DNA of 64,000 nt from Dermatemys mawii (GCA_007922305.1 ML677335.1:34116952-34180951); one strand, 5' to 3'; shown: positions 10,920 through 23,825, numbered from the stretch's first letter. Notes: generated by a model not told the origin, from the sequence alone. Program-made: numbers and translations.

Positions 10920-11930
10920 TCTACAGTTACCTGTACTGATCAGTCAGGAGCTGCATTACCAGGGCTCTGGAGACAGCTCAGTTAAGCAAGAGGGCATGCA
11001 GCAGTGCTAGAGAAGCAAAGTGGAGAACAAGTACTGTCACACTGAAGGGTTTGTGCCTAGCCATTGCAAAAGATATTGCTGCCAGAAACCTAGAGATTAG
11101 AAGGCTGAACCAGGTAATGGTAAATAGAGAATGCAAGGTAACAAAATGAAATTAATCCAGGGTAAAAAATAATCAGTGATATAGGAATCCAAGTTACTTT
11201 ATTCCTCTTAAAACCAGACCTCAAGGAGAACAAGCACTAGGAGTCAGCTATCACAGCACAGACCAAAAATGACCAACAGTGCTAAATCCCTAATCTGCCC
11301 TTTCATCTTCAATGATCTTTCTTAGACGTTATAGAATCTGACAGAAGACAGCAAGTGTAATATGATGAAGACACTCATGTTTAAATCTGTGCAACATGTA
11401 AGTACATGCACTTCCTGTACAAGAGTGAGATGGGAATACTATTGGAGTAGGTCAATAACAAATGTAATACAGCATTTCAGAAAATCCAGTTCTGTGTAAG
11501 GTACTGTGTATGAGGAGTAGGAGTCCTAATATAGGACACTGGTGCAAGAAATAGGTAACAAAGTAGTAGGGAGGGATGGAAATGACATAAATAAGAACGC
11601 AGACATTCAGCAGAGGCTGATGCAAGACATCAAGTCTTTCCTTTTTTAAAAAATGATTAAAAAGTAATGACAGTGTCTGATCCAAAACCCATTAAAAACC
11701 AATGGGGAGACCTCCCACCCACCTATGACTCCAAGAGGTGTTGAATCAAGGCTTTAGTTGCCTAGTTTCTTGTAAGCATCATGGAAAAAGTGGGTCTTTA
11801 AGGAAGGATTTGAATGAAGAGAATTGATATATCCTTGCAGAAAAGCTCAAGAAGAGTGTCCTGTGCTTAGAGCACTATAGGGAATCAAAATACAGAAACT
11901 GGGAATTGAGATCAACACCACTGGCAGATC
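10920..11930. other. Unique DNA, nothing recognised
   Basis: No gene or clear repeat. A 'gatccaaaacccattaaaaaccaatgggg' patch near 11680 resembles the short ancient repeat at 4811. Confidence 0.35.
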
Positions 11931-11933
11931 AGG

Positions 11934-11935
<2 letters not shown>

Positions 11936-11968
<33 letters not shown>
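11936..11968. repeat. (AG)n microsatellite
   Basis: Uninterrupted GA dinucleotides, about 15 units, in otherwise unique DNA. Confidence 0.95.
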
Positions 11969-11969
<1 letters not shown>

Positions 11970-11971
<2 letters not shown>

Positions 11972-13980
11972 GGTTGGACAAAGAGTCCAACAGATCATAA
12001 AAATCATACTTAAAAACCAGGCATAATTTTAACTAATTTACAGCCTAATGGGGTCCTGTCATAGTTTAGCCATTGCTCATTAAATCTAGGTAAATTGAGA
12101 CAAGACAGATGGCTGCCAAGATCATGCAGAATGGGATTGCCAGAATGGTATATATTTATATTGAAAGAAATGAACATACTTTCCATTCAATGGGCAATGT
12201 TAACCAAATTTCCATTTAGCTTTCCCTGAGCTTTGCTCTTTTAAAAAAACGAGCTCAACACTTGGTTGGCATCTTGTTTCCAAGTTTGGGGGCTAAATTA
12301 GTACATGAAAGAAGTTTAAAATTAAGAATTAAAGGAACGAACACATGAAACAAGATTATCCTCACTTCTGCTTAGCATTAAAGTAGACAGTTAAAAGTTA
12401 GCCTCATTTAGCTTCTCAGCAGAGTAGAACAGGGTCTAAATAAAAAACTTTCAGAAACTTTACTGACAATAATGAATTTTAAGTCAAAATTATAAGATGT
12501 GTCTTTAAGAAAAAATGTAATATTTACCTATTTTAATTACGCAAAACAGTTACATTTTAAAAATTAGGTTAATACATTTAAGCACATATCAAGTTTTTTA
12601 AATGGCAAATTTTCTTCTCATCATGTTAGAATAGATGATGATGAACCAATGAGCCTTTACAAGTTTCCAAGAAGGGTTTTTGTTGTAGAGAGAGGCTTAA
12701 CATCTGGATAAAGGCTGGATGATTTTCACTGAAGTCCTTTATACTCTTGGAAAATGTTGAAAAAGCATCTCTTGTAAAACAAAGATTAATTTAGCTGCAT
12801 GTCATGCTGAGCAATAAAATGTTTTTCTTGGCTTGCTCAGCACAAAACCAATTCTGTGCTCTATTTTGCCAAAGAGTCTCCAGGCTTAAGTCCAGATAAA
12901 CAAAGATTTTTTTGCCCTTCCTTGAATTCAGTATGTGCTACAACTTTCTAGTTTCCTTCAAGATACAATCTTTGGGTCCAATTCTGGCTGTTGCTGTGGC
13001 CTCTTTTCGTTGTTCTGGCAACATAAAAGGGCTGGGTTGGACTACATGGAAATTCCCATACACAGGGGTGACATGGGACTACCTAGTTGACCCTATCCCA
13101 TCTCAGCGGGTAAGTAAATAGATATTTTTAATTCTTCCATTGAGCCATATGCTCAAAACGACAAAACACTTCACTCTGTCCTTACTTTCATATATGCATT
13201 TCTATAACTCTGCACTAGAGACACTGCACTAAACTTCAGTGCCTAGAATTCACTGTGTTATTAAAAAAAAAAAAAAGTTTTACTGGTATATTCCTTAAAA
13301 CTTTCCAGCCAGAGATTTAAACAGAGGAGCGCAACACTAATTTACCGTACAGTTAAAAAAACATAGATTATGAATCTCCTCCTCAAATTATGCCCTCCTT
13401 TGCCATTCTGTAAATTTTGTTTCAACATTTTGTAATTGTTGGAGTTTGTTTGCCAATCAACAAGAATTGAAATATTAAGAGATTCTAAATTAAGTAGAAT
13501 TTACAATGCAGTTTACATTACCTACAGAATAGCATTAAAACTGAAAAAAACAAACCCCAACAGTTTTCTCATCTGGGATATAGGCATTGTACATAACATT
13601 GACTAATTGAGCCATATTAACAGACTCTGTAAAGAACTAAATTATTGAAATATGGAAAAAAGATAGAGATGCATACACAATACAGGGAAGGACATTGCTC
13701 AGAAGTGTTAACCCAGATGTGATGTCATTACTGGTTGAGAGATGCTAAGTAATATTTTGAAGACCTTTCATGTATTCTCTAGCTGCAGATTTTTGTAGCA
13801 TGGTGCACATAGATAAAAAGTAACCTTATCCAAAAGACACCTTTTAATATTATATGGATTACAGATCTTCATATCCAGCTTCCATTCCATTTTCATCAAA
13901 ATTGCTCTTCAGAATAATTTCTTTTCATTCCAAGACTGATGACTTTAACAAGATCCGTATCTTGTACAAAAAAATGTCTT
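11970..13980. other. Unique AT-rich DNA
   Basis: No gene was identified. An open frame at 12912-13121 ends just past a donor-like cggGTAAGT near 13107-13115, but its acceptor side is weak and the peptide is unrecognised. A poly-A run lies at about 13262-13276. Confidence 0.35.
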
Positions 13981-14039
13981 TTTATAGTCCTCCATAGTTG
14001 CGCTGGTTACCTCCTGTACACTTTCCCATGGCCTAGGAA

Positions 14040-14530
14040 CATGTGAGAATCAGCTTGCCTCAATTTCCCCTCTTGAACTCTTCAAATAAACTTAAAAAAA
14101 CCAACAACACCTCAGAACACACTCCTTCTTGGGGACTGGGTTTATTAATATAAGAAACTGTAAATAAATTTCAACCCTCTGCAACAAAGTCCATTCATAA
14201 GCCCACAGAACCAAGGTTTCTCTTCCTTCTCCCAGGCCTTCCTGCCTGGGACTTTTGTAGTCTCTCCCCTGCTTGGATAGGGTCTCTCTGAGGCCTCCAT
14301 CCCTGAAGAGCTTTGCTATCCCTCCTGTGCTTGGTCTGAGACTCCGTCTGGAGAAAGTTCCTACCCTCTACAGACTCCTGCAACTTCCTGATCTTTCTCC
14401 CCTTTATTGTAACTTCCTTTAATATTGGAATCTCCTGATTCCTCCCAGGTGGGGCTCATGCTGTAATCAAGGTCATCTTAATCTCAGGCTTTCCAGCCTT
14501 TGGGGCAAACCACCACATCATATTCCCCAA
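14040..14530. mobile_element. LTR-like retrotransposon remnant
   Basis: The block is CT-rich and unlike its AT-rich surroundings. It opens with an AT stretch ('gactgggtttattaatataag') followed by a long pyrimidine-rich body with 'tctcccctgcttgg' and 'ctcccctttattgtaac'. This composition matches vertebrate LTRs, probably read from the minus strand, where 'tttatt' would be a polyadenylation signal. Boundaries and TSD were not found. The 62-codon minus-strand open frame inside is incidental. Confidence 0.5.
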
Positions 14531-14534
14531 ATTG

Positions 14535-15375
14535 GATTAATGTATAGTTCTGATAGGAAAATGCTTTATTTGCTTATCTATATACATATTAGCCTGTTAT
14601 TTAATCCTAACTCTAAGTATCTTGGTTTCTAATAATTTGTGCATTAATTAGCATTAAATCCCAGTGCCCCATCCTCACCTCAACAGATGGTGCTTTTCAG
14701 ATTGAAAGGAATGATATAGTTCCCTCTACATGTGAGAAATGAGGCATGTAACACATTTTTTATTTGTATTAGGGGGAAGAGTGGTAATTAAAATTATTTT
14801 GAAAAACAAACACACTTTTGCACTGGATCAACTGCGGTCATTTCTGCGACATCCTGTCTTTAAGCAGTTTGAAATTCAGCTGTGGAGTGCTGTTTTGAAG
14901 AGCAGTGTTAGGAATTCCAACCCTGGTAGCTTTCTCTCATCAAATGGGTTTTTAATCCAGTTGCTGATTTCTCAGTGGTAGGCCACGGGAGAGAAAAAGA
15001 ACTTTTGAGGTTTCATGTTTATTTTAAAAAGTTACCTCAAAATACTTAAATTTCATAGGTGAAGGCTGGGATTGTCAGAGGAGCCTATGGGAGCTATGTG
15101 CCCTCTTCCCACTGAAATTAAGCCTTAGAAGCACTGATCCTCTAGACATATGCATGATGGGGGCAGGGAGGAAGAGGACCCTTTGCTGTGCTTTTAGGAG
15201 CAGCAGCACAGAATATTAGAGCTCCTAAGGGAGGACTGAGAAAATCAGGACTCAAAGGGATTTAGTGCTGCCCAGTATGTCATTCCACTCAGGGATAACC
15301 TTAGGATGTTGGTAATTCACACACACAAAAACCTATTGGAAACCAAGTAAGCACAGGAACACACTTATAAATCAG
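14535..15375. other. Unique DNA, nothing recognised
   Basis: The 80-codon open frame at 14739-14981 has no recognisable domain. No repeat boundary is visible. Confidence 0.35.
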
Positions 15376-15380
15376 GAAGC

Positions 15381-15560
15381 ATGCCTATTGACTGTCCAAC
15401 CCATGGACAGCATATTACCATTACTGTCAGTACAGAATCCAAATTGGTAGAGAGATGGCAAGGTCTTTTTGAAGTGATTTGTCATGCTGGCCAGATAGAC
15501 TACGAGGTACTTCTGCCTGGGCGGCAAAGAGATCAGTCTGTATCATGTGAACCTACTCAA
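15381..15560 (+). pseudogene. Gypsy-type LTR retrotransposon integrase C-terminus, remnant
   Basis: The plus-strand open frame reads KLVERWQGLFEV then QIDYEVLLPGR. This fits the GPY/F-type C-terminal module of Ty3/Gypsy integrases, whose usual pattern is 'K(L)xxkWqGPfeV...vdYeVxlPgr'. The diagnostic GPF is changed to GLF and the downstream 'YHVN' module is lost. No LTR, primer-binding site or upstream pol was found nearby, so this is an isolated fragment. The family call rests on motif resemblance. Confidence 0.6.
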
Positions 15561-15644
15561 GCCTTGGAGGACCAACAAGGAACCATGATAACGACTTACC
15601 CACTAGCAAGACCTTCATTACCCTGTTTTTTTCCTCTTTGAACC

Positions 15645-18055
15645 TGAGATATTCAGGTCAGCAAGATACTCAGCCCTTGCTCAAAGACTATTATTTCTTA
15701 AGTCTTACAATGGTAGCATGGTCAACTTGGACTGATTAAGTGAGAGTGGGACGGTTATACTGTTGTCCTTTCCATTTTGACTAGTGATAAGCACTGGGAC
15801 GAGGAGGAAACTGCCCTGAGACTAGTATTCGGAGGGACTTTCCTGACTCTAACATCATGGGGAGCCAGAAGTCTGGGAGTGAAAAAAGCACATATCTTCA
15901 TCCCAAGAAGGCACTCTAGAGGCACCATCCACAACAGGAAGCTACTTTAGACTGTAGCAATTTGTGAATGCAAGGGTCTTCTCCTCTTTCATAAGGGATG
16001 TGAAGATCTTTCTCTAGGATCTCACATAAAAATCCTATGTAGCACCCGGTTTACCAAGGACATAAAAGATGATCTAGGATCTCCTTAGCACTGCTTCTTT
16101 CTGTTTCCGAAAATCTCAAATTTAAATCTACACAAAATAATTCTGTAACTACTCATTAAAACATTTATTTTATAAGCACTCAAAAGTCTTCCATTTACCT
16201 TCAAGGAAAATATGTATAGTTCAGAAATGTTTTGGTTACTTCTAACCTGATGTTTCCACTTAACGGTGAAAACCTTTGTTCCTGAAATGCTTAAAATGGT
16301 CTAAGCTTATTTTGTGATGTTCATTTGCAAATGTTTTATACCTAAATGCTTTCATCTAATTTTTTAACTTTCTGATACCATTGCTATGAAAATAGTGAGT
16401 CTTTTATGTACCAATATGGAAACAAACAACCTTGCTATAACTGGTTACTAGCATAAGAAGTCATCTGAGAATAAACTATTGGTATTCATTGAAAATTAAT
16501 TAGTTATCTGGCAGGGCTTCAGGTATTTCCTTAACAGACTTAAAGACAAGAACTACATTTCCCAGAATTGTTAAGAAGAAACAATACCTTCTTTGGACCA
16601 TTTATGTTTACAGACTATCTGTAAGAACCATTTAAGTTTAAAAACACATTTAAAAAGCCAAAATTGTTTAATATAGGAGTGTTTGGACTCATTTGAAACA
16701 GAATTCCAACTCTTATTGAACCCAAATGTAACTAAATGTATAGCTCAGGAATTGAACTGACCAAAAAAAGAAAAAGAAAATAAAATAAGTAGAGTTAAGA
16801 CCATAACTTTAAAGATGCTCTGAGAATCTCTTACCACATAGACAAAAAAAATATGATTATGAGGTTGAAGAAGATTTACAGCCTTGCTGCATATGCATTA
16901 GCAGATTGCATATTCATGAGTTGAAAAAGTTACTTAGACCCTTCCATGAAGGCACTGAGCCAAAGAAAAGGTGACAGCTGCTGATATTAGGCTCCTGACA
17001 AACTCCTGAGAGGTGGGTGTGATGATCTGAGGAACCTATGTATCACTTATGAATTCTGGTTGCTATTATGAAGCTATTTCTATCATGAATGCCCCTCTGT
17101 GTAGTCACCATTGCGTCAAACAGGTCTCGTCCAGACCACGGACAATGGTAGGCCATTAGAACTCAATGGCCACCTATTCAGAGTAAAGCATTTTGGGAGT
17201 TTGGTTAAGCTAGGAGAAGATAATTCTTCCTATATCTGAATGAAGTTGCAGGGAGGGCGGAGGGAGAGAATGGAGAAAGAAAATTCCCCAACCAGGACAA
17301 TGAGACAGCAATGATAGAGCAGTGGATTATAAAATAATTCACCATGGAAAGTTCAGAGAAATGTAACAAGTTTGGGCTGGAGAGGGGAAGTCAATAAAAC
17401 TATGCAAGTTTGCACCAGCTGAGGATGTGTCTCCCTTCTATTTAATTTTAAATGGATATTTATAAAGATGTTATTCATAAAATGAGCAGAGAACTGAATG
17501 CTCTGCTCTGTAATTTTTCATGGAAACACATGCTGTAGTCCAAATTGCCTGCCAGTGAGTTGGTATCTGTACGTGTGTGTGTACATGCTTTAATTTAATT
17601 GATGTTGACATTCACTGAGTGCCATTAAACCAAAGGAAATCATTTCATGCTGGTCTTCTCCAGCTTTCAGTGTCAAGTGTGTTTGCTTTTAGTACTGTTT
17701 TAATCACTGAATTATTAATGAATCAACATCTGTGAAAGAAAAAATAAACTCAATATGAAATAGAGATTGTGTTCATCCAATACTCTTTTAGGATGAGGGA
17801 GAAAAACAACTTGTTGATCTGGGGCTTTTTGAGTACCATTTTGATTCTTAAATTTTTTTATAGTATTTTCAAAGTTCCAAATAAGGTATGTCCAATTTAC
17901 AGTGGTCTTCTCAATTTCACAAAGTAACACAAATATTACACTGAGCAAATGAACGCAGACATCACAATTTAATCTTTAAAAAAGATAATGAGATTAAAGT
18001 TAATGAACAAATACCTTTACATGCTAAAACTCTAATGTAGTAGAAAGAATTATTA
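15645..18055. other. Mostly unique DNA; possible LTR patch near 17.0-17.4 kb
   Basis: No gene was found. The patch from about 17018 ('tgtgatgatctgagg') to about 17410 has LTR-like composition but no verified end or TSD. Around 16890-16930, 'ctgcatatgcattagcagattgcatattcatg' contains POU/octamer-like words. The 17450-17700 stretch is repeat-free and could be conserved. Confidence 0.35.
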
Positions 18056-18061
18056 TGGAAT

Positions 18062-18195
18062 AAGGCCCCAGTCCTGCAAAGAGTTATGCATGTTTTTAAA
18101 GTTCAAGTACGTGAACAGTCCCATCAACTTCAGTAGGAATACCAAAATATTCAAAGTTAGGCACACACTTAAGTCTTTGCTGGATTGAAGCCTTA
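18062..18195. repeat. Short ancient interspersed repeat
   Basis: Contains 'ccagtcctgcaaagagttatgca', 'cccatcaacttcagtagga' and 'tttgctggattgaagcc'. It is related to the remnant at 4811-4895, and the family is unnamed here. Confidence 0.45.
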
Positions 18196-18499
18196 GTTAA
18201 TGTCATTGGCACCTCACAGGACCTCAACATTTTGCAGGATGGATCCCCAGAGCATTAAACATAATGGCAGGTTAATATGTCATATCACAAATACCACATT
18301 TCTATTTAGATTGATATCAGCAAAAATCTCCCCTCACTTACCTACGATGCAACGTTCATACAAACACAGAGATACAAGGAGAATTCAAATCTCAGAAAGT
18401 TTCAAGAATATAGATGTTTTGGAATTTTAAAAGTGTCATGTATAGTCGGTTTGACTCAGCTGTCCTTCAGGCTGTTAGCTGTGAAGGCAACAAACATTG

Positions 18500-19940
18500 G
18501 AAGCAAAAATTGATGCCAAAATCAAGTACCTGAAAAACACAAGACACCTGGTCCATATAGTACACTGCCTGAAGTGTTAAAACATGGTGGAAGAGGCATT
18601 GTTATGTTCCTTTGCAAAGTGTTTAACTTCATTTGGATGAAGAGTGAAGTCCCTGAAGACTGGCAAATGCTCAATCATTATACTACTCCTTAAGGAAAAG
18701 TAACCTGACAGATTGTGATAACTACAGAGGAATAGCTGTAGAGTGATTCTAAACTGAATGAAAAGCAAAAAAAGGATTTAATCTGCTCAAGTCACAAGCT
18801 GGCTGTAGACCTGGATGCTCCACCATAGATAAGATCGGTTTATCAAATCTTGGAGAGACACAGAGAGTTTAATATGTTTTGCATATTGATGGACTTTAAG
18901 AGAGCATTTGACTGTTAACAGAAAGGCTCTGTGGAAGTTACTCAAGTGGTATAGTTTTATCAACAAGTTGATTAAAATACTGCAGTCTCTATGCTGAAGC
19001 TTGGCATGCAGTATGAGTCAGTGGTGAGTTGACAGAATGGTTTGAAGTGAAAACTAGAGTCAGAGATGCATTCTTTGTGCAATATTTTTTGCTCTATAAT
19101 TAGAAAATATCTTGTCCCATTTCCCTAGTAATACTGAGGAAGCTGCATGATATCATGGCAAATTATTGATCATAATAGACAGTATTGTAAAGAAAATGGC
19201 TACTTAAGAATATAACCATGAAGCAGCAACTAACCTATATACAATAGACAGAACGCGGATTAAAAATGATTGATTGAATGAATGAATGAACGAACCAAGC
19301 TAACAGTAACATCAAAAATCAAGAAACAGGTTAAACTAGTCATTAACAATGTAGACACTGAACAAACAGTCAATTTCTGTGACTCGGGTTCCATCATACC
19401 GTGACATCAACTATGAAGACTAACAAGTAGAGAACTACTGCCAGCAGAACATTTGTGTGCCTAAATAAAAACACTTAGAACCTTACTCTGGTGACCATGG
19501 CAGATAAAACTAGATTATATATGATGCAAATTGTACCCATATTACTTGATGATTGAGAAACATGGGTATTGACAATCCATCTGAAGCAAAAGCTGAATAC
19601 ATTTGAACCAAGGTGTCTGCACGGTATCCTAAGCATGACAAGACTAGAAAGACTAAGAAATGATGACATTTTTAGAAGACTGAAAGTGCACTGAGTGACT
19701 ACAGTCAACAAAAGGTGTGAACTATAGTGGTGTGATCATATTGCTAGAATGACCCCATACTGAATGTCTAAAATTGTTCTCTATGGAAGAGTTGCAGGAG
19801 AGAGAGAGGCTATGGACATCTAAGGAGAAAGTGGTATAACAGGATATATAATACCATCCAGGCAGCACCCAAAAGGCTCAAATGATGGCTTAAAATAGAC
19901 ATGGATGGAATTGACTTATATCCTCGGCTCTACCCAACGT
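18500..19940 (+). pseudogene. Decayed non-LTR retrotransposon (not CR1), RT-domain remnant
   Basis: Translating short segments gives successive reverse-transcriptase landmarks in order on the plus strand: 'VPEDWQM' near 18650, 'DCDNYRGIAV' near 18715, 'AGCRPGCSTIDKIG' near 18800, 'MDFKRAFD' near 18890, 'LTEWFEVKTRVRDA' near 19035, and a C-terminal 'ETWVLTIHLKQKLNTFEPRCL' type block near 19560-19610. Frames shift and stops are frequent. The C-terminal 'SETW...RCLRRIL' type module differs from CR1 and occurs in RTE/R4/I-like LINEs. The clade is not assigned. No 3' end or TSD was recognised. Confidence 0.65.
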
Positions 19941-19944
19941 TGAT

Positions 19945-21780
19945 GTGGGGAAAAAGGAAGACATGATGTAGATTGTCAGTTCCCTGTTAAGTCAGAGAAA
20001 CTGGGATTTGAGCTATGACACTTCTTAAATTCTATGCTATGCTTTTTAGGGAAGAATCCTGTGTTAAGAAACATTTATTAGGGCAATAATACCCTGTCAT
20101 TTCAGAATATATCTCTGCAACATAAGACTACATTTCTTAGTCTTTGAAGGGAAGTGGGATGAAGCAACATTTGAGACATTTCATACTGAAGTGAATAAAA
20201 CCCTAGAAAATATACTATAGTAAGCAATCCTGTACTGGAGGGGGGATGGCATAACAGGTCTTCTCCACCTATAATTTCCCTGGCTTTGTTACTTGAACCA
20301 TGTATTTCCTGCTGTGGCAATTTCTCTTAATAGATCTGCCCACAGTGGGCCTTTGACATCAAAAAAATAAAACAATTAACACTTGTATGAGACATTTTCT
20401 GACTATGACAAACCATATAACCCCAACTTAAAGTTTAATTGGATTTACTTTGCTGTTGCTTGGTTTTGTAACCTTCCTGACATTTGGCATACCAAATGTA
20501 CCGATCTCACATGTGAGAATTCTAATTAGGTTTGATCCTACAACTTTTTTATTCAAGAGTGATCTGTTTGTAACATTATAAATTATTCTCTTGTAATTGC
20601 TTGTTCTACATGTATTATTCAGAAACTGAAAGATATCTTTGTGGAGGGTTTATCTCCTAATAAAAATACAGTGGACATCATTAAAAATTTAGGGATTTCC
20701 AACCTGCAAAAATCAAATAGACTATAAATTTTGTACTATTTTCATTTTGGAATTTCAGACAAATACCCTGTCAAATAAACAAGAATCTGTTAATGATAAG
20801 TGTATATTGTCTTAAATCCCAAAAAAACCAAACAAAAAACCCTACACAACTGCATTCCACAGAATGAAGATGAATTTAATCCCTGTTCATTAATGAGTAG
20901 CTTTTTTTTATTCATCCCTCAATACTTGAGCTGTACAGAAAATGAGTTCTTCTTCTATAAAGAACTTTTATATAAAAACCTCTAACTTTTCTGTGAAAAG
21001 CAGACAGACTGAGGAGGAAAAATTGTGTAGCTGAAAACCCAAGCAATTTAAATGGAAACTTTTCAACCACACATTCTTGATTCTATTCAGTTAATTTCAA
21101 AAAAAGTGTTAATGAGAAAAGAATTTGTTCCTAACGGTGGCATATAACACCAAATTTAAGGGATTAAGATGTTCTTTTATATAAGAGTTTGAGACTCATG
21201 TTAATAATTATTTCAATATAATAATTAGTTTCAGACAAGCCAAACTCAAATAAATAAATTCATGATTTCTAGAAATTAACTGTTTTCATGCCATAACCAT
21301 GAAAGAATTATTTGAATAGGAAGGATCAAATAATATCGTCTAGTGATTAAGATGTTACAAGTTTTTATACCTTTTTTCTAGTACTGGTAACCTAGTAGCA
21401 CTAATATGCAAACCAAATATTGCAATGACCCATATTGGGCTCACTTTGAATTCAGTATAAACTTTTGCAAGCTGCCTGTGATGCACGGAGTGTGAGCCTG
21501 TTCTGATTCTGATCAAATTGCTGTGAATGTGTAACAACAAACTTCACAGGATGAGTGAAAATCCAAGGCTATATTTTAGACATGACGCAAACGCAAGAGA
21601 AAATGGAAAAGAAATGAAGGTTACTGAAAACTATTTATTTGGAAGAGAAATAAATATACTGGCTAAGACAGCCAGAGTCATTGAAACCTGACACACTATA
21701 TTTTAGGAAACCTAATTGTACTTTCCAATGTAGAAAGTATGGAGTTTGAGAGATGAGGAAAGTTCACTTGAATTAGTGAG
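19945..21780. other. Unique AT-rich DNA, nothing recognised
   Basis: No gene, RNA or clear transposon. The open frames at 20102-20320, 20800-20985 and 21355-21540 have no signature. Confidence 0.4.
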
Positions 21781-21787
21781 TCTAGAG

Positions 21788-22347
21788 CAGGGGTCTCCAA
21801 ACTTTGAGACATGGGCCATATTACATTTTTAAATGGGGTTTACGAGCCGAAGCAACTGTGAAGAAATTAAATATGTGCAAAATCGTTAAAAAAACAACAA
21901 CACTACATTGTTGGTTCGGACTGTTTGGTTCTGTTAGTGTTATGGGTAAAATTTAACCATTATGAAATTGTTAATTTCCATCTCCATCCCTCCCTTTGCT
22001 GCTCCGGCCACACCACTGCCCTTCACCCTTTGCTCCTCCAGCTGTACCACTGCCACGCCCCCCGCCCTTTGGTCCTCCAGCCGCTGCCACGGCGCCCCCT
22101 CCTTTGTTCCTCCAGCTGCGCCGCTGTCATGACCACCCCCTTTGCTCCTCTGCCACTGCTGCCCCCCCCCCCCGTTTGCTACTCCAGCTACGCCGTGAGG
22201 ACATTCACCCCTCCACACGTGACCACCAGCAACAGCTCATGCAGGGGGGCAGCAGCGGCTTCTCCACGTGCCTGTTTGGCTGGGGGCTGGACAAATTGAA
22301 GCCACGGGCCAGATCCGGCCCCCTGGGCTGCAGTTTGGAGACCCCCG
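21788..22347. mobile_element. Non-autonomous hAT element with perfect 8-bp TSD
   Basis: It begins CAGGGGTCTCCAAACTTTG and ends GTTTGGAGACCCCCG. The flanks are gtctagag at 21780-21787 and again at 22348-22355, an exact 8-bp duplication. This is a different hAT subfamily from 855 and 41716. The interior has no transposase. It has an AT-rich left part and a CT-rich right part containing a minisatellite (21992-22190). The open frames of 124 and 164 codons here are products of that GC-rich repeat. Confidence 0.92.
21992..22190. repeat. Minisatellite, about six units of 34-39 bp
   Basis: The word 'c(c)ctttgctcctccagc' recurs at about 21992, 22026, 22065, 22100, 22138 and 22173. Each copy is followed by a variable 'tgcaccactgccac' segment. 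The array lies wholly inside the hAT element and includes a C-run near 22163-22174. Confidence 0.75.
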
Positions 22348-22514
22348 GTCTAGAGCAAATAGAAAACAATGGTCTTTTGATTGAATTATCAGAAAGTGAA
22401 AACATACCACAAGAATCATTGTGTTATAGTATCTTACAAACTTTCAAGACCAATTTTTCAAAAGGCCTTAATGGTGGCCATCTAATTTGAGAAATAATCC
22501 ATTTAAGATGCTTA

Positions 22515-23216
22515 TGACAGGGTCCAGTCATCACTGGTGGTATCTCCTCCTGGCCATCCTGGGGATTAGCTCTTCTAGGTGTTGTACCCTCCTCTGATGG
22601 GGTCTTCACTTGTCCTGTCTATGGCCCCTTTAGCTCTAGTAACTGCAACCTCTGCTTTGTGACTTGGCTCTACAGCTAGGTTACTAACATGGTTTCCCCT
22701 TCTGGTGGGGGGAGGGGAGTATCTTCTCCCAGACACACTCAGATAGTCTTCCTATTCACTCTCCCACCAGTGCCCCTTCCCAAGTGGCTGCCTAGGGAAT
22801 CCAGGCCTGCCCCTTACTTCAGGTTCCAGCTCAGGGACTCTCTAGTCAGTAGTAAAGATCAGTTTCACACTATACCTTTCCCCCAAGCCCTTTCCTAACT
22901 TTCAGGTTCTCCCTTTCTTCTTTGGGTCTGCCAGTTTCATCACTCTTCTCCCAGGCAGAAACGGCAGCCTATGTCTCTCCAATCGCAAAACACTCTTCCC
23001 AGTGAGTCACAACAGCTTTTCCCAACAGCCTCTTCTGTTGCCAGCTTCCTGCTCATATAGGCCCTGCTGGTTCCTGCATAGGTGTGCTTCCTCTAATTAA
23101 GGCTTCTCTCACAGTCTTAATTCCCGGCAGCTTGCTGCCTAGTAGGCTAATTGGCCTCTGTGGCCTGCCTTAACCCTTTCAGGGATAATGGGGGGCAGAT
23201 ACCATTTTGTTTGCAC
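22515..23216. mobile_element. LTR-like retrotransposon remnant (TGACAGGG start)
   Basis: A roughly 700-bp CT-rich block begins tgacagggtccagtcatc after AT-rich DNA. It runs through 'ccttctggtggggggagg', 'ctctcccaccagtgcccc' and 'gctaattggcctctgtgg' and ends near 'gggggcagatacc'. I recognise this as a chelonian LTR type from memory. Ends are eroded and no TSD was verified. The similar ending 'gtgaggcagatgcc' at about 58520 suggests relatedness to that block. Confidence 0.55.
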
Positions 23217-23335
23217 ATCTATAGTTTTACTTCTTAGCATTGTGATGGGGTAAGTTCACACCAACATTCCAAGTAACACAGATGTTTAGTATATTGAAAT
23301 GCATGGTCTTCAGACTCCTAAGTAACCTAAAACAA

Positions 23336-23339
<4 letters not shown>

Positions 23340-23366
<27 letters not shown>

Positions 23367-23368
23367 CC
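23340..23368. repeat. (AC)n microsatellite
   Basis: About 14 uninterrupted AC units. Confidence 0.95.
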
Positions 23369-23825
23369 CTTCAGTACATATGTTGATTCTGTATAATCTT
23401 TACTTGCTACCTAGTCATTACTAGATAAATTTCAAGTTTCTGCTACTGATTTACACAGCCCACATTAAATAGGATGCTACTATCTGAGACTCTTCAGAGG
23501 ACCTGAGATCATCTGATACACAACATTTAATAGAGATCAGGTGTAGATTTGAAGAAACAGAAAGCAACACCTTCTCAAAAGGAGACTCTGGAACTTGCTA
23601 AAGGACTTAAGAAAGAAATTTATCTTCACCATTCTCAGGGTACATAATAAGTCACATCTTCACCACAGTACCAAGGAAGCAAAGTAAAGAAATCTGACAA
23701 TATGCTTAAGCATGTGATTAGGTCAAGAGTAGGTTAAATAACTAATTGTCCTTCCAAAAATGTCTTACTCCATTTTTTGTAATCAATGTTCAGAGACAGG
23801 CCCTTTAAAACGGTTATAAAATAGG

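Noticed and set aside
12912..13121. Exon-like open frame ending at a donor-like CGG|GTAAGT
   Set aside because: The donor is good but the acceptor before the segment is weak, the peptide is unrecognised, and the surroundings look like ordinary non-coding or repeat DNA.
21925..22490. Pro- and Leu-rich frames of 124 and 164 codons
   Set aside because: They are products of the CT-rich minisatellite in the hAT MITE and cross the element boundary.
23340..23368. CRISPR-like regular repeat
   Set aside because: It is a dinucleotide microsatellite. No spacer-repeat structure exists anywhere in the window.
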